Shown here piece by piece: positions 29,034 to 35,326 of a stretch of 35,326 nt of DNA. This DNA comes from Candidatus Neomicrothrix sp. UBA2131 (lineage in GTDB: Bacteria; Actinomycetota; Acidimicrobiia; Acidimicrobiales; MedAcidi-G1), in assembly GCA_002329075.1 (NCBI GenBank), contig DCXR01000040.1, positions 1 to 35,326 on the forward strand. Reading direction: 5' to 3'. The notes beneath the pieces are model-generated. The model worked only from the letters and a program-made list of their open reading frames with translations, was not told the DNA's origin and made no database searches. The translations under genes and the position numbers were made by a program. Numbering within the stretch: the first letter of the stretch is position 1; each line of letters begins with the position of its first letter.

Positions 29034-30209
29034 TCAGATGCGTTCGATGACCGTTGCCGTACCGAGTGCCCCGCCGCAGCACATGGTGACCATGGCCGTC
29101 GAGGCGTCACGTCGTTCCAACTCGTGCAGGGCCGTGACCAGGAGCCGTGAACCGGTGGCCCCCACCGGGTGGCCCAGGGCTATGGCTCCGCCGTTCACGT
29201 TGACCCTCTCCGGGTCGATCTCGGGGTACTGGCCCAGCCAGGAGAGCACCACGGCGGCAAACGCCTCGTTGCACTCGAAGATGTCGATGTCGGACAGCTG
29301 CATCCCGCTCCTGGCCAGGAGCTGGGCCGTGGCATCCACCGGGCCGTCGAGGAGGTAGTAGGGGTCGGTGCCCACCACCACGTTGGTCACCATGCGGGCT
29401 CGGGCCTTCAGGCCGAGGGCAGCAGCCCGCTCGGCGCTCATCCACAGCAGGCCGGCAGCACCGTCGGAGATCTGCGACGAATTGCCGGCCGTGTGGATTC
29501 CGGCGGGCATCACGGGATCGAGCCGGGCCAGGCCCTCGGCGGTGGACTCCCGGATCCCCTGATCGGTCGTCACACGCCGGGTCTCGGGGGTTCGGGCGCC
29601 GTTCTCGTCGAGGATCGGGACGTCCAACGGGAGGATCTCCCGCTCGAAGCGCCCCTCCACCGCCGCCTGGGCCGCCCGCTCCTGGGAGCGCAGTCCCCAC
29701 GCATCGACATCCTCCCGGGTGATGCCCCGGTTGGCGGCGATCCGTTCGGCAGCTTCGAACTGGTTGGGACTGTCCCACGGGAAGTCGTCCGGCTTCGACT
29801 TCCCCGGGCCGTTGACGACGTTGGAGCCCAGGCCCACATGGCTCATCAACTCGACCCCGCAGGCCAGTCCCACGTCGATGGTGTCCGAGGTGATCAGTGC
29901 GTGGATCAGGTTGTTGGCCTGCTGGCCGGAGCCGCACTGGGCGTCGACGGTGGTGGCCCCCGTGCTGTAGTCGTCGCAGGCGGTCAACCAGGCGTGGCGG
30001 GTGACGTTGCTTGCCTGCTCGCCGGCCTGCGTCACGCAGCCTCCGATGACCTGTTCCACCTCAGCCGGCTTCAGGTCGGCTCGGTCGACGATGCCCCTCT
30101 GAAGGGCTCCCAGCAACTGGGTGGCGTGGAAGCCGCTCAGGTCGCCTGTTCCCACCCGGCCCCGCCCGAGCGGCGTCCGTAGTGCTTCGACGATGACGGC
30201 CTCTGCCAT
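29034..30209 (-). CDS. Thiolase (acetyl-CoA acyltransferase, FadA-like)
   Basis: A 391-residue thiolase. VDAQCGSGQQA at 88-98 places the nucleophile at Cys92. NEAFA lies at 314-318. NVNGGAIALGHPVGATG at 337-353 includes His347, and MCCGGALGTA at 376-385 holds the second catalytic Cys. The length is typical. It cleaves a 3-ketoacyl-CoA with CoA, the last step of beta-oxidation; a biosynthetic role is less likely given the neighbours. The ATG has AGGAGG upstream at good spacing. It is followed after 2 nt by the SDR gene. A 6-bp inverted repeat, GTCGCC/GGCGAC at 30250-30266, lies upstream. Confidence 0.89.
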   Translation of the reverse strand: MAEAVIVEALRTPLGRGRVGTGDLSGFHATQLLGALQRGIVDRADLKPAEVEQVIGGCVTQAGEQASNVTRHAWLTACDDYSTGATTVDAQCGSGQQANNLIHALITSDTIDVGLACGVELMSHVGLGSNVVNGPGKSKPDDFPWDSPNQFEAAERIAANRGITREDVDAWGLRSQERAAQAAVEGRFEREILPLDVPILDENGARTPETRRVTTDQGIRESTAEGLARLDPVMPAGIHTAGNSSQISDGAAGLLWMSAERAAALGLKARARMVTNVVVGTDPYYLLDGPVDATAQLLARSGMQLSDIDIFECNEAFAAVVLSWLGQYPEIDPERVNVNGGAIALGHPVGATGSRLLVTALHELERRDASTAMVTMCCGGALGTATVIERI

Positions 30210-30336
30210 GGCGGCGTTCCTCCTGGTCCAGTGTCCCCATCATTGCCCAGTCGCCCGGACGGCGACCACATCAGAACGGACCGGAGCCGACAGGCCCTGC
30301 TCAGCGACCACGTGGCCATGGCGGGGAGCAGTGGGA
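30210..30336. other. Intergenic gap between fbiC and the thiolase gene
   Basis: No gene is seen. It holds the thiolase ribosome site (AGGAGG), a small inverted repeat GTCGCC-CGGAC-GGCGAC at 30250-30266, and presumably the thiolase promoter, though no clear -10/-35 pair stands out. There is no U-run that would mark a strong intrinsic terminator after fbiC. Confidence 0.4.
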
Positions 30337-32757
30337 TCAGGCGCCGACCACGGGGATGAGCACCCGGCCGTCATCGGCGCGCCGGACCTCGAGGTGTTCG
30401 CCGGAGGGCGCCCGTCCGTAGAGCGTGTTGCGCTGCTCGAGGGTGCGGCCCAGCGGTTCGACAATGGCCACGAAGTCGGACTCCTGGGCGGACTGACCGT
30501 GTTCGGCGCCGGCGGCCCGTGAGATGTTCTCGTCGACGAGGGTGCCGCCGAGGTCGTTGCATCCCGCCTGGAGCATCTGGCGGATGCCGTCGAAGCCGAT
30601 CTTGACCCAGGAGCCCTGGATGTTGTCGACCAGTCCATGCAGTGCGATCCGGGCCACGGCGTGCATCAACAGCGTCTCGCGGAAGGTGGGGCCTCGGCGC
30701 GCCCTGCGTTGCAGGTAGATGGGAGAGGCCATGTGCACGAAGGGGAGGCCCACGAACTCGGTGAACCCACCGGTCTCCTTCTGGAGGTCGCGGCACGCGA
30801 GCAGGTGCCGCACCCAGTGTTCGGGGCCCTCGATCGATCCGAACATGATCGTGATGTTGGAGCGCAGCCCGACCCCGTGCGCAGTGCGGTGGACCTCGAG
30901 CCATTCCTCGGTGTTGATCTTGTCGGGACACAACCTGGCACGAATCGTGTCATCGAGGATCTCTGCTGCAGTTCCGGGCAGGGACCTCAGGCCGGCGTCC
31001 ATGAGGCGACGGAGGTAGTCGGCCAGGGGCTCGCCGAGACGCCGGGCGCCTTCGGTGACCTCGAGTGCGGTGAAGCCGTGGACGTGTATGTCCGGCACGG
31101 CGTCCCGGACGGCCCGTGTGACGTCGATGTAGTAGTCGCCGTCGAAGTCGGGATGGATGCCGCCCTGGAGGCAGACCTCGGTGGCACCCATGCGTGCGGC
31201 ATCGGTGGCACGGCGGGCGATCTCGTCGAGGTCCAGGAGGTAGGGGGTGCCTCGCAGGTTCAGCGACAGCGGCCCCTTCGAGAAGCCGCAGAACCGGCAC
31301 TTGTAGGTGCAGACGTTCGTGTAGTTGATGTTGCGGTTGGCAACCCAGGTCACGACATCGCCGACGGCCCGAAGCCGGAGTTCGTCAGCGACCTCGGCAA
31401 CGGCGCGCACCTCGGGGCCGCGTGCTGCAAACAGGGTGAGGAGTCCTTCGGACCCGACCTCCTGTCCATCGAGGACCCCGTCGAGGACCTCGCGGAGTCG
31501 TCCGCCCGCTGCAGGCGACCCGCACAGCAGGTCGACGGGCGAAACGGGTGCTCCCGAGTACCAGGCCGTCGAGTCGTGGCCGATCTGGCGGATCTCGGCG
31601 CCGTCCTCGGCGGCGATGGTCTCTATGCGCTCAGGGAAGACGGCCCCCGGATCGTCGCGGCCGAGGCCCTCGGCGTCGGCACGGTCCATCACGGGGAACC
31701 GGAGTGCCTCGTCGAGCCAGATCTCGGGCCGACACACGTAGTCGGGGTGGATGGTGAGTCGGGGAGCAAGGGTGAAGCCCCGCTGCTCGGTCAACTCCCG
31801 AAGGCGATCGAGGGCCGGCCAGGGACGCTCAGGGTTGACATGGTCGACGGTCACCGGGGAGACGCCGCCCCAGTCGTCGATGCCGGCATCGAGCAACGGC
31901 CTGAAGTCGTCGGAGAGGTTCGGCGGAGCCTGTACGTGCACCTCGTCCGGGAGGACCAGACGTGCCAGTGCGATGGCCTCGAGGTAGTCGTGTGACGGGC
32001 ACGGTGGTGCCGCACGCATGGAGGTGCCGGCCTTGGGAAGGAAGTTCTGGACGATGACCTCCTGCACGTGCCCGTGTCGTCGATGCGAGTCGGCGATGGC
32101 CTCGAGGGCGATGAGTCGGTCGATGCGGTCCTCGCCTATTCCGACGAGGATGCCCGTGGTGAACGGGATCCGGAGACGGCCGGCGTCCTCGAGGGTGGCG
32201 AGGCGGCGCTCCGGTGTCTTGTCGGGGGCGCCCCGATGGCAGTCGAGGTCGGGACGAAGCGTCTCGAGCATCATCCCCTGCGATGGCGCAACTTCCCGGA
32301 GTCGGGCCAACTCGTCCTCGTGGAGCGCTCCGGCGTTGGAGTGGGGGAGCAGGCCGGTCTCCTCGAGCACCAGGCGCGAGACATCGACCAGGTAGTCGAC
32401 GGTCGACTCGTAGCCGTGGCGGCCCAGCCAGTCGGCAGCCACCGGATAGCGCTCCTCGGGTCGCTCGCCGAGCGTGAACAGCGCCTCGTGGCATCCGGCC
32501 GAGGCTCCCCGGCGGGCGATTTCGAGGATCTCGTCGGTCAGGAGGTAGGGGGCGGCGAATCGGGCGGGCGGCTGGGCGAATGTGCAGTAGCCGCAGCGGT
32601 CGCGGCACAGCATCGTGAGGGGGATGAACACCTTGGGGCTGTAGGTGATGCGGGTGCCGTGCGCCATGTCGCGACGCCGGCCGGCAGCGGCGACCAGTTC
32701 CGGGAGCGGCACACCGAGCAACTCCCTGGTCTCTGCGGGAACCTGCCGGGCGGTCAT
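30337..32757 (-). CDS. fbiC: FO synthase FbiC (fused CofG-CofH, F420 biosynthesis)
   Basis: An 806-residue bifunctional radical-SAM enzyme making 7,8-didemethyl-8-hydroxy-5-deazariboflavin (FO), the chromophore precursor of cofactor F420, from a pyrimidine intermediate and tyrosine. The N-terminal CofG half has CRDRCGYC (Cys51, 55, 58, a C-x3-C-x2-C cluster site). The C-terminal CofH half has CTYKCRFC (Cys483, 487, 490). PHSNAGAL at 138-145 and NFLPKAGT near 238-245 are typical of CofG. Fusion and length match actinobacterial FbiC. Its ATG overlaps the stop of the HxlR gene as ATGA, so regulator and enzyme are co-translated. A 127-bp gap with no gene separates it from the thiolase. Confidence 0.94.
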   Translation of the reverse strand: MTARQVPAETRELLGVPLPELVAAAGRRRDMAHGTRITYSPKVFIPLTMLCRDRCGYCTFAQPPARFAAPYLLTDEILEIARRGASAGCHEALFTLGERPEERYPVAADWLGRHGYESTVDYLVDVSRLVLEETGLLPHSNAGALHEDELARLREVAPSQGMMLETLRPDLDCHRGAPDKTPERRLATLEDAGRLRIPFTTGILVGIGEDRIDRLIALEAIADSHRRHGHVQEVIVQNFLPKAGTSMRAAPPCPSHDYLEAIALARLVLPDEVHVQAPPNLSDDFRPLLDAGIDDWGGVSPVTVDHVNPERPWPALDRLRELTEQRGFTLAPRLTIHPDYVCRPEIWLDEALRFPVMDRADAEGLGRDDPGAVFPERIETIAAEDGAEIRQIGHDSTAWYSGAPVSPVDLLCGSPAAGGRLREVLDGVLDGQEVGSEGLLTLFAARGPEVRAVAEVADELRLRAVGDVVTWVANRNINYTNVCTYKCRFCGFSKGPLSLNLRGTPYLLDLDEIARRATDAARMGATEVCLQGGIHPDFDGDYYIDVTRAVRDAVPDIHVHGFTALEVTEGARRLGEPLADYLRRLMDAGLRSLPGTAAEILDDTIRARLCPDKINTEEWLEVHRTAHGVGLRSNITIMFGSIEGPEHWVRHLLACRDLQKETGGFTEFVGLPFVHMASPIYLQRRARRGPTFRETLLMHAVARIALHGLVDNIQGSWVKIGFDGIRQMLQAGCNDLGGTLVDENISRAAGAEHGQSAQESDFVAIVEPLGRTLEQRNTLYGRAPSGEHLEVRRADDGRVLIPVVGA

Positions 32758-33233
32758 CGGACGGCTCCGGTGGCTCGTGCATGGTGCCCGGGGCCGGGCC
32801 GGCTCCGGATGTGCTGGGCGGCAACGGCCTCGTCACATGTCGGACAGCGGACCGCATGTTCGACCGGGCCATGGCAGGCGTCGTGGATCAGCAGGGTGGG
32901 GGGCCCGTCCTCGGCGCACCAGCGATCGCCCCATGCCATGAGGGCGACCAGCGCCGGGGAGAGGTCGCGGCCCTTGGCTGTGAGCCGGTACTCGTGGCGC
33001 ACAGGTCTCTCCTGGTAGGGCACCCGCTGGACCACTCCGGCGTCCTCGAGTCGGCGGAGGCGGTCGGTCAGGAGATTCCGCGCTATTCCCAGGTCCCCGT
33101 GAAGGCGTTCGAAGCGACGGACGCCCCGGAACAGGTCTCGCAGGATCAGCAGCGTCCAGCGGTCGCCTACGGCCTCGAGGGTGCGGGCGATCGAGCAGCG
33201 GTCGGTGGAGGAGGGGATGGGTTCACCGGGCAT
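32754..33233 (-). CDS. HxlR-family winged-helix transcriptional regulator
   Basis: A 159-residue regulator. RCSIARTLEAVGDRWTLLIL at 12-31 with Cys13, RFERLHGDLGIARNLLTDRL at 40-59 and EYRLTAKGRDL are the HxlR helix-turn-helix and wing signatures. The conserved N-terminal Cys is redox- or quinone-sensing in several family members. The C-terminal extension has Cys120, His121, Cys130 and Cys133, a possible metal site. The ATG at 33233 is chosen because TACGGT lies 6 nt upstream; a longer frame to 33266 would pass through the promoter and the inverted repeat. Its stop overlaps the fbiC start. A 10-bp perfect inverted repeat just upstream is a likely autoregulatory operator. Confidence 0.88.
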   Translation of the reverse strand: MPGEPIPSSTDRCSIARTLEAVGDRWTLLILRDLFRGVRRFERLHGDLGIARNLLTDRLRRLEDAGVVQRVPYQERPVRHEYRLTAKGRDLSPALVALMAWGDRWCAEDGPPTLLIHDACHGPVEHAVRCPTCDEAVAAQHIRSRPGPGHHARATGAVR

Positions 33234-33239
33234 GGGAGG

Positions 33240-33245
33240 ACCGTA
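33240..33245 (-). promoter_or_regulatory. Leaderless-type -10 box for hxlR-fbiC
   Basis: TACGGT on the minus strand followed by six bases and the ATG at 33233. It abuts the inverted repeat at 33248-33272, so a bound repressor would sit directly upstream of the -10. Confidence 0.5.
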
Positions 33246-33247
33246 GC

Positions 33248-33272
33248 AGTCCGTTGCGAAATGCAACGGACT
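33248..33272. promoter_or_regulatory. 10-bp perfect inverted repeat, probable HxlR operator
   Basis: AGTCCGTTGC and GCAACGGACT flank a five-base GAAAT spacer. It covers about -16 to -40 relative to the predicted leaderless start of hxlR, the -35 region. It also lies 24 nt after the transaldolase stop, so part of its role could be a transcript-end hairpin, but no T-run follows. Autoregulation by the adjacent HxlR protein is the simplest reading. Confidence 0.6.
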
Positions 33273-33296
33273 CGGTCGTGGCCGATTCCGGGCAGG

Positions 33297-34388
33297 TCAG
33301 GCCAGCTCGTCGGCCTTCTGCCCAAGGGTCTCCAGGAGTTCGACGAACGACTTCACGAAGGCTCCCACGCCCTCCTCCTCGAGGACGCGGGAGACGTCAT
33401 CGAGGTCCACTCCCACCGCCTGGACTGCAGCCAGCGTGGAGCGTGCCCCCTCGGGGTCGGCGTCGACCGTGCGGGCCAGCGTGCCGTGGTCGTCGAACGC
33501 CTCGAGCGTGGTCTCCGGGAGCGTGTTGACGGTGTCAGGACCGATCAGCGCGTCGACATAGAGGGTGTCGGGATAGGAGGGATTCTTGGTCGAGGTCGAC
33601 GCCCAGAGGGGGCGCTGGACCCTCGCCCCCCGTGCAGCGAGCGCCTCCCACCGGTGTCCGGAAAAGGCTCGACGGAAGAGGTCGTAGGCAACCTGCCCCT
33701 GGGCGACGGCGGCGAGGCCCCGGAGGTCGAGCGCCTCAGGTGTGCCGATGGCCTCCAGGCGGCGGTCGATCTCGGTATCGGTGCGGCTGATGAAAAACGA
33801 TGCGACCGACGAGATCCCCGACAGGTCGCCCTCGCGGTCCTCGAGACCGCCGACGTACGCCTCCATCACCTCCTGGTAGCGGTCGAGGGAGAAGATGAGG
33901 GTGACGTTGACGCTGCAGCCCTCGGACACCATGGTGCGGATGGCGGGAATGCCCTCGGCGGTGGCGGGGATCTTCACGAACAGGTTGGGCCGGTCGATCA
34001 CGCTCCGAAGGTGGCGGGCGGCATCCTCCGTGCCGGCGGTGTCGGCGGCCAGGCTGGGATCGACCTCGACCGACACGAAGCCGTCGAGGCCACCGGTCGC
34101 CTCGTGGACAGGCCGCAGCAGGTCCAGGGCGTCGACGATGTCGCTCGTCACCAGGTCCCAGTAGGAGTCCTCGATCGAATACCCGGCGCCGGCGAGGGCG
34201 CCGAGCTGCTCGTCGTAGTCGTCGGTCCCGGTCATCGCCTTCTGGAAGATCGACGGGTTCGAGGTGATGCCGCGTACCCCCCGGTCGATGAGCGCCTGCA
34301 ACTCACCGGAGGTGATCCATCCCCGGCGCAGGTTGTCCAGCCACGGACTCTGGCCCTGCTGGTCGAAGAGCTCGCGGAGTCGGCTCAT
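33297..34388 (-). CDS. tal: Transaldolase (mycobacterial/actinobacterial type)
   Basis: A 363-residue enzyme of the non-oxidative pentose phosphate pathway, moving a dihydroxyacetone unit between sugar phosphates. WLDNLRRGWI at 16-25 and GITSNPSIFQKA at 40-51 open the barrel. NLFVKIPAT at 135-143 carries the Schiff-base Lys139. WASTSTKNPSYPDTLYVD is a family signature. The ATG at 34388 overlaps the transketolase TGA as ATGA, and the open extension to 34547 is a shadow of transketolase. The pair forms the usual tkt-tal operon. Confidence 0.92.
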   Translation of the reverse strand: MSRLRELFDQQGQSPWLDNLRRGWITSGELQALIDRGVRGITSNPSIFQKAMTGTDDYDEQLGALAGAGYSIEDSYWDLVTSDIVDALDLLRPVHEATGGLDGFVSVEVDPSLAADTAGTEDAARHLRSVIDRPNLFVKIPATAEGIPAIRTMVSEGCSVNVTLIFSLDRYQEVMEAYVGGLEDREGDLSGISSVASFFISRTDTEIDRRLEAIGTPEALDLRGLAAVAQGQVAYDLFRRAFSGHRWEALAARGARVQRPLWASTSTKNPSYPDTLYVDALIGPDTVNTLPETTLEAFDDHGTLARTVDADPEGARSTLAAVQAVGVDLDDVSRVLEEEGVGAFVKSFVELLETLGQKADELA

Positions 34389-35326
34389 GCTGCGCCTTCC
34401 TTCGTGTCGAGACCGCCGTCGAGGAGTGCACGTGCCGCCTCGACCACCGCCGTCGGCGTGATCCCGAGCCGCTCCATGACCTCGGCGCCTGGAGCCGAAG
34501 CCCCGAACCGGTCGATGCCGACCGAGGTGTCCGCCCATGCCCCCCAACCGAAGGTAACGCCGGCCTCCACCGACACCACGGGCACACCGGGGGGGAGCAC
34601 GGAGACGCGATAGGCGTCGTCCTGCCCGCCGAACAGGTCCATGGAGGGCATGGACACCACGCGCACGGAGGTCCCGCCGGCGGAGAGGGTCGCCGCAGCA
34701 TCGAGTGCGACGGCAACCTCGCTGCCGGTCCCGATGAGCACGATGTCGGGAGGACCGTCTGCATCCACGAGCACGTAGGCGCCCCGGGCCACCGCTGCAT
34801 GGTCGTCGGTGCCGGCCAGGACCGGCACGTCCTGACGGGTCAGGAGAAAGGCTGTGGGACCGTCACCCTCGATTGCCACCCGCCAGGCGCCGGCGGTCTC
34901 GTTGGCATCGGCAGGCCTGAAGACCCGGAGGCCGGGGATCGCCCGCAGGGCGGCGGCGTGCTCGACGGGCTGGTGGGTTGGTCCGTCCTCGCCGACTCCG
35001 ACCGAGTCGTGTGTCCAGACGAACAGCGTCTTGGCGCCGCTGAGGGCCGCCAGGCGCACGGCACCGCGCATGTAGTCGCTGAACACGAGGAATGTCCCAC
35101 CCACGGGGATGAGACCGCCGTGGAGGGCCATCCCGTTGCAGATGGCCCCCATGGCGTGCTCGCGGACACCGAAGAAGAGTTGGCGGCCCTCGGGGCAGGC
35201 GGCTGACTGGACGCCGTGGCCCTCGATGGTGGTTCCGGTGTTGCCGGTCAGGTCGGCGCCGCCACCGATCAGGCCGGGGACCTCGTCGAGCAGGGCCGTC
35301 AGGCAGGCGTTGCCGGCCTTGCGGGT
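34385..35326 (-). CDS. tkt: Transketolase, partial (N-terminal part outside window)
   Basis: The frame is open to the window edge, giving 313 C-terminal residues. IGGGADLTGN and FGVREHAMGAICNGMALHGG (with the catalytic Glu in REHAM) belong to the pyrimidine-binding domain. SDYMRGAVRLAALSG, THDSVGVGEDGPTHQPVEH and FRPADANET are all transketolase signatures. The enzyme moves two-carbon units with thiamine diphosphate in the pentose phosphate pathway. The thiamine-diphosphate phosphate-binding domain is encoded upstream, outside the window. It overlaps tal as ATGA. Confidence 0.93.
   Translation of the reverse strand, partial: TRKAGNACLTALLDEVPGLIGGGADLTGNTGTTIEGHGVQSAACPEGRQLFFGVREHAMGAICNGMALHGGLIPVGGTFLVFSDYMRGAVRLAALSGAKTLFVWTHDSVGVGEDGPTHQPVEHAAALRAIPGLRVFRPADANETAGAWRVAIEGDGPTAFLLTRQDVPVLAGTDDHAAVARGAYVLVDADGPPDIVLIGTGSEVAVALDAAATLSAGGTSVRVVSMPSMDLFGGQDDAYRVSVLPPGVPVVSVEAGVTFGWGAWADTSVGIDRFGASAPGAEVMERLGITPTAVVEAARALLDGGLDTKEGAA

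Noticed and set aside
33248..33272. Inverted repeat as an intrinsic terminator for transaldolase
   Set aside because: No T-run follows on the minus strand and its position just above the hxlR -10 fits an operator better, although a minor role in termination is not excluded.
1..35326. Mobile elements, CRISPR arrays, tRNA genes
   Set aside because: No transposase or integrase motifs, no regularly spaced repeats, and no tRNA T-loop pattern with matching acceptor stem were noticed on either strand.

Overview
The window is high-GC DNA (clearly above two-thirds G+C by eye) with closely packed genes, many GTG starts and many ATGA, GTGA or TGATG overlaps between neighbours. A fused FO synthase (fbiC), an HxlR regulator, a mycobacterial-type transaldolase, paired acyl-CoA dehydrogenases and many leaderless-type promoters point to an actinobacterium. 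Protein flavour suggests a member of the Acidimicrobiia or a relative, but this is inference without a database search. No rRNA, tRNA, insertion sequence, phage gene or CRISPR array was seen.

Layout. (1) 1-7178 is an envelope-glycan region. A minus-strand operon encodes an FAD oxidoreductase, a GT-C glycosyltransferase, a polysaccharide deacetylase and a second paralogous GT-C protein cut by the window edge. Two more membrane glycosyltransferases are divergent on the plus strand. (2) 7179-7958 has no convincing protein gene. It holds a dense series of strong hairpins ending, on the minus strand, in a long stem followed by a U-rich tail. I read it as a candidate large structured non-coding RNA of about 670 nt, and it is the most interesting item here. 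(3) 7959-13624 is housekeeping: a small CopD-like membrane protein, glycerophosphodiester phosphodiesterase, pyruvate kinase, a small Cys-containing membrane protein, a MobA-like nucleotidyltransferase, a rhodanese, ribonuclease D and a small acidic protein. (4) 13652-19227 has a CLC chloride transporter with CBS domains, divergent from a glycolate (or D-lactate) oxidase operon glcDEF plus a 70-residue protein. (5) 19224-30209 has a LOG-family protein, then what looks like a catabolic island. It contains a ferritin-like diiron protein and a metal-dependent amidohydrolase, divergent from a luciferase-like monooxygenase, a D-aminoacylase-type amidohydrolase and two acyl-CoA dehydrogenase subunits. 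These converge on an SDR dehydrogenase and a thiolase. (6) 30337-35326 has fbiC translationally coupled to an HxlR regulator with a perfect inverted-repeat operator, then transaldolase and the 3' part of transketolase.

How the genes work together. The glycan genes probably build and modify a cell-surface polysaccharide or glycolipid. The glcDEF operon carries an operator-like site of the FadR/LldR type over its promoter. The catabolic island has acyl-CoA dehydrogenase, hydroxyacyl-CoA dehydrogenase-like SDR and thiolase, but no enoyl-CoA hydratase in view, so part of that pathway lies elsewhere. FbiC makes the deazaflavin precursor of F420, which some luciferase-like enzymes use, though the one here looks more FMN-like. 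A recurring TANNNT box 6-7 nt before the start codon indicates widespread leaderless transcription and was used to choose several starts.
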